From the NCBI GenBank assembly GCA_021521415.1, contig JAIQDT010002039.1, forward strand, positions 388,967 through 452,966: DNA of 64,000 nucleotides. The letters run 5' to 3'. Of this stretch, positions 45,884-58,350 are shown piece after piece (position 1 is the first letter of the stretch; each line of letters opens with the position of its first letter). The DNA is from Bidens hawaiensis. Taxonomy: Eukaryota > Streptophyta > Magnoliopsida > Asterales > Asteraceae. The notes beneath the pieces are model-generated. The model was not told the origin of the DNA. It ran no database searches and was given only the letters and a program-made list of their open reading frames with translations. Made by a program: the position numbers and the translations under genes.

Positions 45884-46339
45884 TATTACTATTTGTAGCC
45901 CATACACCATTATATCTCAAAAACAAAACCTATCATTGGCTGACCGGGCGCCTCATGATACAAAACATCTCATTTTATAGCCCCTCCAGTACACATAGTC
46001 TTATGGGTGCATACATACACCACCTATGCAATTTAATTTTTACACCATTAAAGGCAATACACTCCACGTGAGAAAAGTGTTTAAATAATAAACTTTAGGG
46101 TAACTGGGCGCTACCTTCAATTCAATTTCCTTTCTAAAGGTAACATAAGTATAATAACTCACTATTGAATTAATCACTGATATAACCCGTCTTTATTTCC
46201 TGGCAGAGTTTTACAAAAAATTTCAAATATATATTATACAACCTATATTTTGTGGTTTTGCTGAATACTCATTTGCCAAAAGAATATCCGTTGGTAATTG
46301 AAGATAGAATTTCTGATAAGATTACTACTAAGCAGTGGC
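45884..46339. other. Intergenic spacer
   Basis: No gene or clear repeat seen. Confidence 0.5.
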
Positions 46340-48777
46340 CACTACAAGTACAAGAAAAATGACTTTAGCGGCAACATTTGTATCGCCAGCAATCCCTGTC
46401 GCTAATACCTCCATATCGCCGCTAAAAGTTGTATTTGTCGCCGCTAAAATAAAAAGTAGGTGCCACGTGGGATAGATGTCGTCGCTAATAGTTGTGACAC
46501 ATCACCTCCCGCGCCATGTCATCCTAGTATTAGTGGCGACAGTTGTCGCCGCTAAAAGGCACTTTTGGCCAAATCCGTTTTCTTATTAGCGATGACATTG
46601 TCGTCGCTAACAGGTTTTGTTTTTTTTCCCCTAATTTCCAGCTTTTTTATTTAATGACCTGTATATTTTTTGGATTTTGATACAAAAGCGCTAATTTATA
46701 ACAACACACCATATGTCTGAAACATACATAAAAAACTACATAACATGTCCAGAATCCATAAGTACGTTTATCTTTTCTAGTTAACATAAAACATAAAACT
46801 GCTAGTCATCATCCACGTCTAAATATCTTGTCTAGTTAACGTCTTACCATAAAACCCCTAGTTTATATCATCATCCCAGCGCTATCGTCACTACTATCTT
46901 CGTCAGCCAAGCGTGATGAGTGATGACTTTCTCAAACTCATAAACTCATCAAAACAATTTATGCAGGCCGGGTCTTGAAACATTAGCTTGATTTGATCCT
47001 ACAATATCAATGAAGTATACAAATAGTAAGTTAAAAACAAGCAAGCGTGTATTGAAAGTATTGGCCGAAGTCGATGAAAAGTTCAGTATTAGATGAAGAG
47101 TTGTTGTGAAAGACATCAAGATCTTCGGCTATGTCATTATCAACACTTTGAACATTCTCGGCGCAACCATCAATAAACTGTATATCCCAAATTTTTCGAT
47201 AATCAATATTATCGACGACTCGCCGATGGTTATTGTTTTGGTTTCCTCGAGAAGGTTCACGAATGTAGAACACTTGTTTGGCTTGCGAGGCAAATATGAG
47301 TTGATCTTCTTTGTCCAATTCATGTTTACACATATGAGGGTTTTCATTCTAAGTTTTAAAGTATGAGGGTTTTCATTTCAATTCTTGCTTGCACTTAGGT
47401 GAGCTACAGTTCATTTACACACAATCACAAAACGTGGGGTTCAACAAATTTATAAACGAGTCAAGTCCAAGTTGGCTCGCAAGCCAACTTGTTTAATTAC
47501 AATGTTGGATGTTTATACAATTTGATATGTAGTTTATAACGTGTTAATTATTAATATAAAAGGAGAAATATCTATTAAAGTTTATAACTTTGCTACATTT
47601 GTTCTTAAATTATGAAGTTAATAAAGTAAATTAAAAAAAGGAAAAGGATGAAAGTAAAAAAAAAAAGAAAAGAAAAGAACACATATAAGTGATAATAACT
47701 AAACACAAATTTAAATTTGTACGTATATAAATTTAACACTATTTCATTCAATTAAATGTAAATTTTGATGAAGCTAAAAATAGTAATCTAAAACCCGTGC
47801 CTTAAAACATAGAGAAAATAATGTATCTGAAAGTTTAATAAAGGGCCTTCTTAATGTATCTGAAAGTGGCAAAAGGGTAAGCACAACAGGTTCTTTTATG
47901 CTCACTGATTTAATAAAGGCCCTACTTAATGCATCTGAAAGTTGCACTCTTCAAAACATAAAGAAAATAATGTTTGGTTAAGCACAACAACAAATCAGTT
48001 TATTAAACATAGAGATAGTGCCACTCTTCAAAACATCATATTAAGCACAAATCTACCTATATTAAACGAGCTAACACGGTATAGATTGACCACAAATCAG
48101 TTTGATTACGGTATATATTTTAGTTCGAAAGTAAATAGTTCATATTAACCACAAATCTACCTATGCACATACAAATCAGTTTATAAAACGAGCTAACACC
48201 TGTACACGCAAATCACTTTATTAAACGAGCTAACATGCAAATCAGTTCATATTAAGCCAAAATAGTGCATAACTTAACAGAATCTGCCTACACACCTACA
48301 AATATGTTCATATTAAGGACAAATCTACCTACACACACACAAATAAGTTTATATTAAGCATAATTCTACCTACACACAAACAAATCAGCACATATTTACC
48401 TACAAACATACAAATCGATTCATATTAACCAAAATTTTATGTATCGGTGCCTGAATTTTGGGGGTTCTTGCAGCAGAAGTCGATCCGCCCACCAAAGTGG
48501 TGCAGCGGTGGTGGTTCTCTGACGAGAAATGCCTCCGGCAAGGAGGTGCAGCGGTGGTTGGCTCCGATAGATGATGACGACGTGTAGGCCGGTGGTGGTG
48601 GATGACGTGGTGTCGTAGGGAATGGATTGTGATGAAAAGTAGGCTGAGTTTTGTTTTCATTTTTCTGGAAGGATGAAACCCTAACCATTGGATTGCTTAT
48701 GAAAGAACGGCTCTGATCTAATAACAAAAGAAATCAATTGGATTGAGCATTAGCGGCGACATTTTTAGAAGTCGCCG
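46340..48777. mobile_element. CACTA (En/Spm) transposon remnant
   Basis: The left end CACTACAAGTACAAGAAAAA is a typical CACTA terminus. Subterminal copies of TAGCGGCGAC/GTCGCCGCTA occur in both orientations at about 46,358-46,610 and again at 48,749-48,778. The right terminus is missing; another element begins at about 48,778. A degraded transposase-associated fragment lies inside. A tandem-like AAATCAGTTTATTAAACGAG region occupies about 47,990-48,430. Confidence 0.7.
47031..47333 (-). pseudogene. CACTA transposon-associated DUF4216-like fragment
   Basis: A 100-residue frame containing QAKQVFYIREPSRGN and a following HRRVVDNIDYR-like stretch. It resembles the domain found downstream of plant En/Spm transposases (DUF4216). 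It has no partner exons in the window and no credible start. Identification rests on a short motif. Confidence 0.45.
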
Positions 48778-49006
48778 CTGGGCAGATCCAGGATTTTCAT
48801 CCAATGGAATCCTTTTTTTCCGGTGTACATTTTTCACTACTCAACGTTAGAATTTTTGAGGTCAGTTGAGGTGAGTATTGCTTAAAGAATATAAAGACCC
48901 AAACTTTCTTACTAACTTATCTAAGTTTTCCTTGAATTGTTTGTTGATTTCTATAACATTATCTTTCAAGAATTGTTTTTAAACCAAATAAAACCTTAAC
49001 TTTAAA

Positions 49007-49987
49007 CAGTGGCGGATCCAGGAATTTTTTTCAGGTGGTGCACAACTTTTATATGATTCAATTTCATAGAGTCGGGTATAAAAAATTCCGGGTCGTTTGA
49101 GGTTCGGGTCGGTTCGATGGTTCGGATAATGAAAGCAAGGCTTCAACTGAAAACTCTTCAGCAGAATCTTCATTTACTAAATGCATGTTCAAACCCTTGA
49201 ACCCAATCGGAAGCAACGTTAACGTATTCTTTTACAGCTCTGATGTAACATATGTCTTGATTATGTTGTTTGGGTTTGAAATCAAGGCCGTAGTTGGTTG
49301 ACTTTTTTGCAGTGATCGTGCTCTTAGTTGGGACAGATACAAACCCGAGTTCACAACTGTTTGGAAGCTTCTCATTGACATTAGGATGAAGTTAATAGTC
49401 TTTTAATAGTCTTTCACCTGCCCTTAATCCAATTACTGCATTTGTTGCCATCATCTAGCTTTATTTGCTTGCAAGAAATAACATTATTCGACCATACCAC
49501 TTTATTCTAAGATTATTAAGTTGGGATATCGCTTCTACTTTCTTGCAGATCACTAACTTAAAGTTCCTGGCAAAGAAAGGCAAAAAATTATAACCAAAGC
49601 TTACATAATCATTGAACCAGCCGCCTTACCGGTCCACTGGTTATTTTAATAACCAGATGGTGATTTCGGAGAACGGCCGACGGGGACGAGGGGTCAGCGG
49701 AGATAGCAGGCGCCGTTGTGTCTGTGTGTTTTTACTAAATGGGCTGTGCAGCAGTTACTTAAAAAAAAGTTCAAAAATTTATTTGGAAATCCGGAATCGA
49801 ACTTGTGACCTTCACGTTACAAAACCAACACCTTACCGGCTGGACTAGCATTTCTAATGTTTATAGGATGGTTCCTTTCTAATTTAAAAGGTGGTTCCTC
49901 TAATATTTTCAATATACAAATACACTATTATTTCGAAACTCGGGTGGTTCCGAGGAACCACTCATTTAAGTTATAGATCCGCCCCTG
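49007..49987. mobile_element. hAT-type non-autonomous element (981 bp)
   Basis: Terminal inverted repeats CAGTGGCGGATC and GATCCGCCCCTG differ at one position. Perfect 8-bp target duplications ACTTTAAA lie at 48,999-49,006 and 49,988-49,995. No transposase. It carries a tRNA-like module on -. Confidence 0.88.
49791..49847 (-). other. tRNA-like module in the 981-bp hAT element
   Basis: On - an A-box-like TAGTCCAGCCGG (49,847-49,836) and a good B-box-like AAGTTCGATTCCGG (49,804-49,791). Resembles a SINE head or tRNA pseudogene. Confidence 0.5.
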
Positions 49988-50277
49988 ACTTTAAATTAGA
50001 ATTTAATAAAAAAATCACAAAAAAGAATTGCTTTTAAACCAAATAAAACACTAAGTTTTAGTTAGAATTTATAAATACTCAATAAAAATGTAGAAAAATG
50101 CAAAAAAGCTTTGCTTTTAAACCAAATAAAACACTATGTTTTAATTAAAATTTAGAAAAACAATATAAAAATGTTGAAACCTGCCTTATAAACACTATGT
50201 TTTAATTAAAAATTAGAAATACAATATAAAGATGTTGAAACCACCATACAAAATAAAAATTTTGAAACCACCTATGA

Positions 50278-50330
50278 AGCTTGAACTTGTAACCTTTGGG
50301 TTGAAAGAGAAAGGATATGCCACTACACCA
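50278..50330 (-). other. tRNA-like module in outer hAT element
   Basis: On - the A-box-like TGGTGTAGTGGC (50,330-50,319) and B-box-like GGTTACAAGTTCAAGC (50,293-50,278). Confidence 0.45.
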
Positions 50331-50465
50331 GAGAGCTGTGATACAATAGGCTCCACTTAAGTATTTTTATGGGGTCCTTCAAAAAATTTAACATATCGTC
50401 TCTACTACAGTTTTAAAAAAGATTAGTTTTCTGGGACCCGATCCCACTAAGATGGGTCGCCCCTG

Positions 50466-51261
50466 CTACTAAGGCTTTTTAGTTGTTTGTCTGCGTGGTA
50501 TTAAATTTATGAAAAGTAATGTTATTTATATGTCAATTTTAATAGGGTTCTCACCATGCTTTACGAGCGTTTATTCATGTGGGTCCAATTACCCACGACT
50601 AAATTAGAAACCTTGCTTACGGATTCTCGTCAAAAGCCCATTTCACTGATAATTTTTCTATGGAATCGTCATCGTTTGTTTAGTAGTGTACCACATGAAA
50701 ACCTATAATTGTTTTTAAAATGATATACGAAAATTATAACAGCCTACAAATCTAATAACATGTAGATTAAATTTTAAAACTATTGGGACGAAGGCAAATG
50801 TGATCCAATCTAAGCATATAAACGAACTATACTTGGTGAATTATTCATGAGTAATTTGATGAAAAGTTCATTTACGTTCATTCATTTAGTAGTTAAACAC
50901 ACTTAAAATTTTTTTTTTCATTTAACTAAATGAACGAATATGAACATGTTCGTGTTCGTTCACTTACATTCATATATGTTCGTTTATATTTGCTCATTTA
51001 TTCTGGATTATTAAACCCAAGTTTGAGAACAATAATATGGATGTAAGTGTTAGATACAATACATTGTAGAGAGAAGCTAAGGTTCATGATATTGTTTACC
51101 TAATATAGTTACAAGAATGAAAAACATCAAATCTTATCATCAATGGTAGTTAACGCATAGTCAAAGAAATTGATTAGGGGTTTGATGAGGTAATAATGAG
51201 TTGTTTCATAACACTCCACCTCAGTCATATTACCACCTATCATACACATTAACAAACATAC
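50466..51261. other. AT-rich intergenic region
   Basis: No gene seen. Repeated TTCGTT/AACGAA words at about 50,870-51,000 suggest a decayed repeat. Confidence 0.5.
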
Positions 51262-52328
51262 TGTCACACCCCGACCAAAGGCGGCGGAAGATGCCGGGGT
51301 GCAACGGATTGCCCATGAACGCATGACACTATTAAAGTGACAATATTTAACAACTCATTTAATTTCACAAAATCATAACGTCACATAACAATATTCATAC
51401 GATAATCATAACAAAATATAGCAAATAAAATATTGTTCATTTTGCTAATATCTTACGGTCTTTTCTGCGTTTTCTCCAAGATCTCGAGTCAACCAAAATG
51501 CAAACCTGTAATATTGCATAAAATAAAGTTTATCAACACAAAGGTTGGTGAGTAATTTCATAGTTTTGAACAATATGTATATAATAAGAAATTCCACAAC
51601 TTGTATACGAAACAATAAATAATAGCAATAATTTGGATAAATGAAATCGCTAATAAGAATACATTAGCGACACCTTGCTATAACAGACCAAATAGTCTAG
51701 GATTTTTGTATGAAATCGTTAATAAGAATACATTAACGACACCTTGCTATAAGAGAATACCAAATAGCTTAGGATTTATGAATCAACCCTCCAAAAGCGG
51801 TAAACATATTAGCATGTAAGCATGTAAGCATAGAACACCAAATCGAGCATTTATTTAAGTAAAGTATACAATAAAGTTTGTGGTTTAAGATTCAAGTATA
51901 AAGCATTTAGTTTGAAATAAGTATACAATATCACCCCCAAAACGAAAGATGGAAAACGAGGTATGAAAGTACTCATATTCAAGTATAAAACTTGATCGGT
52001 AAAAGACGGGAAATCGAAGGACGGAGTTTAACGAACAAAGCCTAAATAAAAGGAAAGCCTTGTATTAGAAAGGCTGTTTTAGGAAAACTTTAAAGTAAAA
52101 GATAAGAAATGCAAACAATTAAAGTTTAAGGTTTAAAATGTAACTATTTACGAAATTATAATACTAGCCCTTTAAAAATGTAAGTTTGCTCGAAACCGGG
52201 TTAAAGTATCTAACCTTAATATTTACTCAACCTATGTTTAGTATTAAGTTGGGTAAAAATACAAGAATGCAAGTCCCTTTATAATATAGATACTAAAACG
52301 GGTTTTAACGAGTGTTCGGGTTGTTGTT
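51262..52328. repeat. Start of a long LTR-like sequence (TGTCACACCCCG end)
   Basis: Starts TGTCACACCCCGACCAAAGG and shares the stretch TGACACTATTAAGTGACAATATT with the element that begins at 52,329. No coding. It may continue past the inserts at 52,329-54,433 and 55,866-57,914; its right end is not identified. Confidence 0.45.
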
Positions 52329-52564
52329 TGTAACACCCCGGCTAAAGCGAAATACGCTCGAGTGTGACGTACAGATAGCTCAAAACACATATGACACTAT
52401 TAAGTGACAATATTACCATTAATTGATTCAAACAACAAGTACACAAGTTTAGAAGTAAAAGAAATATAAAGAAATACACATTTAGGCAATTTGTCCATTT
52501 ATGTTGAATATTCTAAGTACTAATGTATTCGTCACAGCAACATCCTCTACATAAGGTACTTGTA

Positions 52565-52634
<70 letters not shown>

Positions 52635-54433
52635 AACTAAATAAATAGTTGGTGAGTTCACACAAGTTTTTGATATAAGTACATAAAAATCATACAATTC
52701 CATGAACACGTGTAAATGAGCAAGTAAGGTCCTTTCCAGCTGGAATTGTGCACCAGCGTACTCAGATAAGCGAAAGTAAGGTCCTTTCCAGTTGTGATTG
52801 TATTGTGCACCAACGTACTCGGATAATGAGGTCATTTTCCACTCATAACAACAAATGTCTTGAGCGCAAGGGGGGGGGGTATGATCATACTATATTGAAG
52901 TAATCCATGTGCAAGTAATTTTGAGCAAGTAACAAGTAAACACACAAGTCCATTTAGCGAATTGTAGTTTGTAAATAATGAATAAATGAAATTGTAATTT
53001 GGATACTTTGGATAAGATATATATGCTACTCCCAAAAGTAGTAAAAGAATAAAAAGGGGGTGTGAGAAACTCATATTTGAGATTGGAGACAACTTGAAAT
53101 AATAAGCGAAAGCGCGTTTAAGGAAATTGAAACGATCGAACCTCACAAACTATAATTAAAAAGGAAATAAAAATTTAAAGACTAACTATCGGGATTAAAA
53201 AAATTAAATAATATTAGTTTTAGGAATTATGCATTATTTTAATATCTATATCATTAACTTATGGCAAATGGGGACTTGGGGATTTTTAATGAGTTTAACA
53301 AAAATGAATAAAGTTTATATAAATCATTTTACTTTTATTAGTTGAAGAATGACTTGTAGATAAATAATTATAACTTATTAATATAAGATTAAATAACAAT
53401 ATTAATAACAATTTATGATTAAACATTTTTTTCTAAGTAACATAATTAATTAATTTACTAATTAATTAACTTAAATGTTTTGCATGAAATTCTTTTAAAG
53501 AAATTATAAATATTATTTTATGTTTAAATAAAATAAACAATAATTAATTTACTCAATTATTAATTTAAAGATATAACGTATGTTATATCTATTGTAAAAT
53601 ATTTTAAATAAAACAAATTTTTATAAATCATCATATTTAAAAGAAAGTATATAAGTTTATGATGATCAACAAATCATAAGATTTAGATAAATATATATTA
53701 ATGCTTGTTCTTGCAAAATAACTAGTTTTGATCCAAGATTTAGAAAAAAAAAGTGTTTATCTTGGATATCCATGATGATTCTTTAAACCAAAATATAAGA
53801 TTTTAATGATAAAAGTACCATGATCATGTAGAACAAATTATGAACATTCAACATTAAATTATAAACAAAACTATTAAATGCATGGAATCATAAAACTTAC
53901 TTGTTAGTACTTTCAATCTAAAAAAAATAATGGATTGAGGTGTGAAAATAATGGAGGATTTGTCCTCCTTTTATAGTGAAAATATAGTGTTGTTATGTCT
54001 TATGGAATTTATGAAAATTACTCAGTTTAACATAGTTAAAGACAAAAATTAAAATGGTTTAAAAGATTTTCAAAGTGTTTAACTCTTTTAATACATTTTA
54101 TTAATTAAAACATTCATTGCTTTATTTTTATTAGTTAATTAAAAAAACAACATATGAAAAAGATGGTAATAATAATAATCCAAGATTTATTCTAGTGATT
54201 TGCATGGGAAAAGTTCATTAATAAATTATCTTGATTATGAATATTTTAAATGAGTATGCAATACTACAAGGGTGGTAAAAAATATATTTTCATAGAAATG
54301 ATCACATAAAATACATAAAACAAAAATTGAGATTAATTATTAATATTATAAAAATATATAAATTTAAATAGAACAAAACCGAAAATTTAAAATAAGGTCG
54401 GGTTTTCGGGTTTGAAAATTAAAGAATGTTACA
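52329..54433. mobile_element. LTR-like insertion (2.1 kb), probable solo LTR
   Basis: Ends TGTAACACCCCGG...AATGTTACA, with the same TGTAAC/GTTACA termini as 40,798-43,859. Flanks TTGTT and TGATT match at only three of five positions, so target duplication is not proven. It contains an AT microsatellite at 52,567-52,629 and a degenerate tandem duplication of about 50 bp at 52,725-52,825. No gene. Confidence 0.55.
52567..52629. repeat. (AT)n microsatellite, 63 bp
   Basis: Uninterrupted AT dinucleotides; on - it yields an artefactual Tyr-Ile reading frame. Confidence 0.95.
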
Positions 54434-55865
54434 TGATTCACAACTTGTATAAATTTCGTCCCGAAATTAAAATAAAAACAAATTTTAAAGAAAACAACTA
54501 ATACATGTAGTTGTTAAAAGTTTAAACATTTTTATATATACATATTTAAAAAAATAAAAAAAATAACGCCGATCTTTGAATGAACCGAAAGACGCGACAA
54601 ATGAGAAATATGACATGGATACTTATATATAGGATGTACCAGCGGCATATCCACCATGCCCGTATCATATTGCATTTGTCCCGTTTTTTCTAAAATCATT
54701 CCATGTTTCGAGTTATTGCACACAACGGTCATTACTATGATTTCCATGCGAGGACTTTGATAATTACGCGTGCACCCATAATTACTTAGTTCGTCGCATG
54801 GTCCACATGGTTTGCCATATTGTGTGATTTGGCAAGACATCAATAAAAGATGACTCTTAATGTACAAAAACTTTATAATTCAAAATCATATATTTGATAA
54901 ATGAGCTATTGTGGTTCAAAATAACAAAAATAAATAAATGAAACTTTCGAAGTTAGTAATACCGCTATTGATGTAAACATTGAGGTTCAAAATGAAATCG
55001 ATGAATAAAACTTTTGATTCTTGAAATAATATGGAAATAAGGAAAACTTAGGTTATCAATAAAACATCGAAGCCATGACCATCACAGTAATTAACTGTAA
55101 ATAATGGGGTCGAGCATAGTATGACAATTAAATGTAGCTTTGAACTAACAAAATATCAACACGTAAATTGAATACACATTGGCATAAAATAGATAAATGA
55201 AACTTTAATATCGAAATATCATAATAGTTTTAGTTCTTGGAGCCAAACAACGTAAAACATCAATTTGAAACTTCGATTAACGAATGAAAATTTCCCATAA
55301 AACATTAACTATTGAATAACAGCAAGATTAACCAAGTATAGACTTGAAACTTCGAAATCAAAGTAAAACATTGGTCTCAGATTGATGAGACATTAAGAAA
55401 ATAATTCGGTGAAACATTGGATGAAAAAATAACTAAAGAAATAATCAAAACAATTCATGTAAAAGTAATATAAATTCAACATGTACCTAAACATATTTGA
55501 AATCCCAAATTCTACTAAACGGTTAGGTTTATGGAAAATCGGTCATAAAACGCGAGATTGAGATAATAGTAAACAAGTTCAGCAATGCAACCATGAATGA
55601 CAACGAAAATGGCTCGGCAATCACAAATAGCCAAACTCAGTTATAAATTCATATAATCCTCGAAAGGATTTGATATGTAAAATTGCTTATGTTATATTCA
55701 AATAGAATAACATATATAAATATGTACACAAAAGAAAAGAAAATAATAATAATAAATAAAATAAAACAAGATGGAACTTGCAATACTTGTCTTCCCGACG
55801 GTAGATTTGAGGTATAAAGGTTATGGTGAGGGTGGTGCTATGATTTCTTAACTGAATTTGTTGGC
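54434..55865. other. AT-rich repeat-derived region
   Basis: No supported gene. A - frame at 54,532-54,867 is open but has no recognised family. Probably part of the LTR-like sequence that starts at 51,262. Confidence 0.45.
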
Positions 55866-56332
55866 TGTAAGGCCCCGTTACCGGTAGCCCTACTTTTGTG
55901 TTGGATTTACTCATAAACACAGTTCTAAATATCAGAGTTAATTAAAAACTTTACGCGGAATATAAAACTTTCATAAAACATTACATATCAATTCATAATC
56001 ATGTCTTAAAACATTCCTCTTGTCTTTCAAAATCAAAACATAACTTATAAAACATATCAGATCTTCAGATGCCAGGCTTTAGTCTTCTGCCATGTGTCCT
56101 CCACTCAAGCCAGCTGTCTCATCCTACTCACCTGCGTGCATACTAAAAGTCAGCTACGCTGAGTGAGTTCTAGTTAATCATACAATACCATACAATACCT
56201 TCTTACATACATACGTACTTAACCTCATAACTTTCTTTCATACACACATAAGTACTCATACCTTCAATCTTACTTACATACTTTCTTTACATTCATAATC
56301 ATACGTTTTAAAGAGCCTTTCGCCCTATAACC

Positions 56333-56524
56333 TCACAGATATTATAAGGGTCTGGTCCCTAACATCACAGATATTATAAGGGTCTGGTCCCTAACATCAC
56401 AGATATTATGAGGGTCTGGTCCCTATCCTCACAGATATTGTAAGGGTCTGGTCCCTAACATCACAGATATTATAAGGGTCTGGTCCCTAACATCACAGAT
56501 ATTATAAGGGTCTGGTCCCTTGTT
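56333..56524 (+). repeat. 32-bp tandem repeat, six copies
   Basis: Units start at 56,333, 56,365 and 56,397 and continue at the same period (core TCACAGATATTATAAGGGTC). Few substitutions between units. Confidence 0.9.
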
Positions 56525-57019
56525 TTCGAATATTAGTAAGGTTCGATTCCCTCTTCGTTACCATACAACCATACATCATACCTCGAGTATTATTAGGGCT
56601 CGGTACCCTTTTCGTAACCATACAACCATACAACCGTCATTTCCTTCTTTTATTAACTTTATTACGTTCATACACATAAACATACTTACCATATTTATAA
56701 CGTTACAACCTGACAGTACGTGCAATATCCGAAGATCATTCACGTACCATCAAGCAATCATTCATACATATCACATATATCACATATGGCATACAATTAT
56801 CACTTAGGATAAATGTATTAACAACACATCAAGTATGCACACAGCCCCGAAAACATAACAAGAAATGGGGCTAGAAACTCACCTGGATCCTGTTACGCTC
56901 GCCGTTGATCGTAATTCCTTTCTTTAACTGGGCTCGGCTAACTGTATAATATTTACACATATCAATTAACTACTACTACTCGTTTTGTATTTCTATCTAT
57001 ATATGACCCACAACGAACG

Positions 57020-57107
57020 GGGGTCCGGGGGCAGCGCCCCTGGCAGCGGGGTTCTAGGGGCGGCAGCCCCTAGCGGGGTCCAAGGGGCAGAGCCCCTGGC
57101 TGGGGTT
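57020..57107 (+). repeat. Three tandem GC-rich hairpin units (27-28 bp)
   Basis: Units start at 57,020, 57,048 and 57,075, each beginning GGGGT. Each holds an inverted repeat with a different stem: GGGGGC/GCCCC, CTAGGGGC/GCCCCTAG and GGGGC/GCCCC. Confidence 0.8.
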
Positions 57108-57205
57108 AAGCTGCCAGGTCAGCTTGGAAAAATTTTATTTTCGATAACTGCCTTAACACATTTTCCATTAGGTTTTTAATTTATTTTCTAAACGAACTTC
57201 ACTTC

Positions 57206-57400
57206 AGGCGAAGTTAAACCTCGGGCGAACTTGGCTTCAGGCGAAGTTAAACCTTAGGCGAACTTGGCTTCAGGCGAAGTTAAACCTTAGGCGAACTTGG
57301 CTTCAGGCGAAGTTAAACCTTAGGCGAACTTACGCTTGAAGGCGAAGTTACGCTTGAAGGCGAAGTTCATCAGGCGAACTTAATCTTGCAGGCGAAGTTA
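57206..57400 (+). repeat. 33-bp tandem repeat of GGCGAAGTTAAACCT
   Basis: The core AGGCGAAGTTAAACCT recurs at 57,206, 57,239, 57,272 and 57,305, then as shorter variants to about 57,400. Confidence 0.9.
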
Positions 57401-57919
57401 TCGCGCTGCAGATCTGTTTGCCCATAAATCCTTCGTTTCTTAGCCAAATAACTCGATTTTGGTACCCACGGAATCGTATGATCGGCGCCTACAAATCCCA
57501 ACAATCAAATCGGCCTAAAATCGACGTTTTAGGGGTCCGATTTGGGCAGTTTGGGTTTCGGGTCCGGTTAACCCATCCAATCCTAACCATTTTCAGTAAT
57601 ATTAGCTTTGGTGGATATGTTCTTACCTTACCAACTCAGATCTATCAACAAAATCTCGGGTCTCGGCTTCGAATCTTGATCGGTTAGAATGTGTGTGTTT
57701 TGAGTGTGTGAAGAAAGAAGGTGGAAATGAAAGATTGGGTTTGGGATGGGATATTTATATCCCTCTAAGCCCACGGACCCGAGGCCCATTCTCATTTAAC
57801 CCATCTTACGCAATCTAAGCCCAACTCCCTCCTTACCCGACATTAAATAATTAACAACGTGAAATCACTAAACATAACTTTCTTTATTTATAATTAAAAT
57901 TTTAGGATGTTACATTGGC

Positions 57920-58319
57920 GTTGACGAAGGGAAAGGGGAAAATACTCTCTATAAAATTCGCTTAAGTTTATGAAAATCGAAAAAGAATGCGATGCTTTTA
58001 TAATAATAACTTTTGAAAAAGCTTAGTAATATTAATAAAAAATTTCTTAGCTAGTGCTAAAGTTTGCGCCACTTTATGAAAAATTTAATATAAAATAAAG
58101 GTTTTACTTATGACGGTGTCCTATGAAAACTTTAAAAAGAATCTCCAACCAAAAATGATTCATTTCGATTGAATTGTTATAATGATAATATAATAGCCTC
58201 AAGGACTTAGGACTTGTTTGAAACAACTATTTTACTTTATTTAACGTTTTTATTAACCTTAAAAAATCTTATATATAATAAGAATTATAGTGGAAATAAT
58301 AATAATAACAGTGACCAAA

Positions 58320-58350
<31 letters not shown>

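Larger units (their letters stand above)
48778..50465. mobile_element. Probable hAT-type element with another hAT nested inside
   Basis: The right end GGGTCGCCCCTG and left end CTGGGCAGATCCA are imperfect inverted repeats, but no target duplication was found, so the left end may be lost. Inside are 60-90-bp imperfect repeats of AAACCAAATAAAACACTA (about 48,978 and 50,030-50,240) and a tRNA-like module near the right end. Confidence 0.4.
55866..57914. mobile_element. Solo LTR (2,049 bp) with TTGGC target duplications
   Basis: Ends TGTAAGGCCCC...GATGTTACA. Perfect 5-bp flanks TTGGC at 55,861-55,865 and 57,915-57,919. No coding region. It contains three distinct tandem arrays, listed separately. 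Confidence 0.88.

Noticed and set aside
48400..48727. Pro/His-rich - strand frames
   Set aside because: Low-complexity frames in the CACTA remnant with no recognisable domain.
52482..52835. 117-residue - strand frame
   Set aside because: Its core is the translated (AT)n microsatellite.
54532..54867. 111-residue - strand frame with several Cys
   Set aside because: No recognised family, repeat-derived surroundings, no promoter or splice support.
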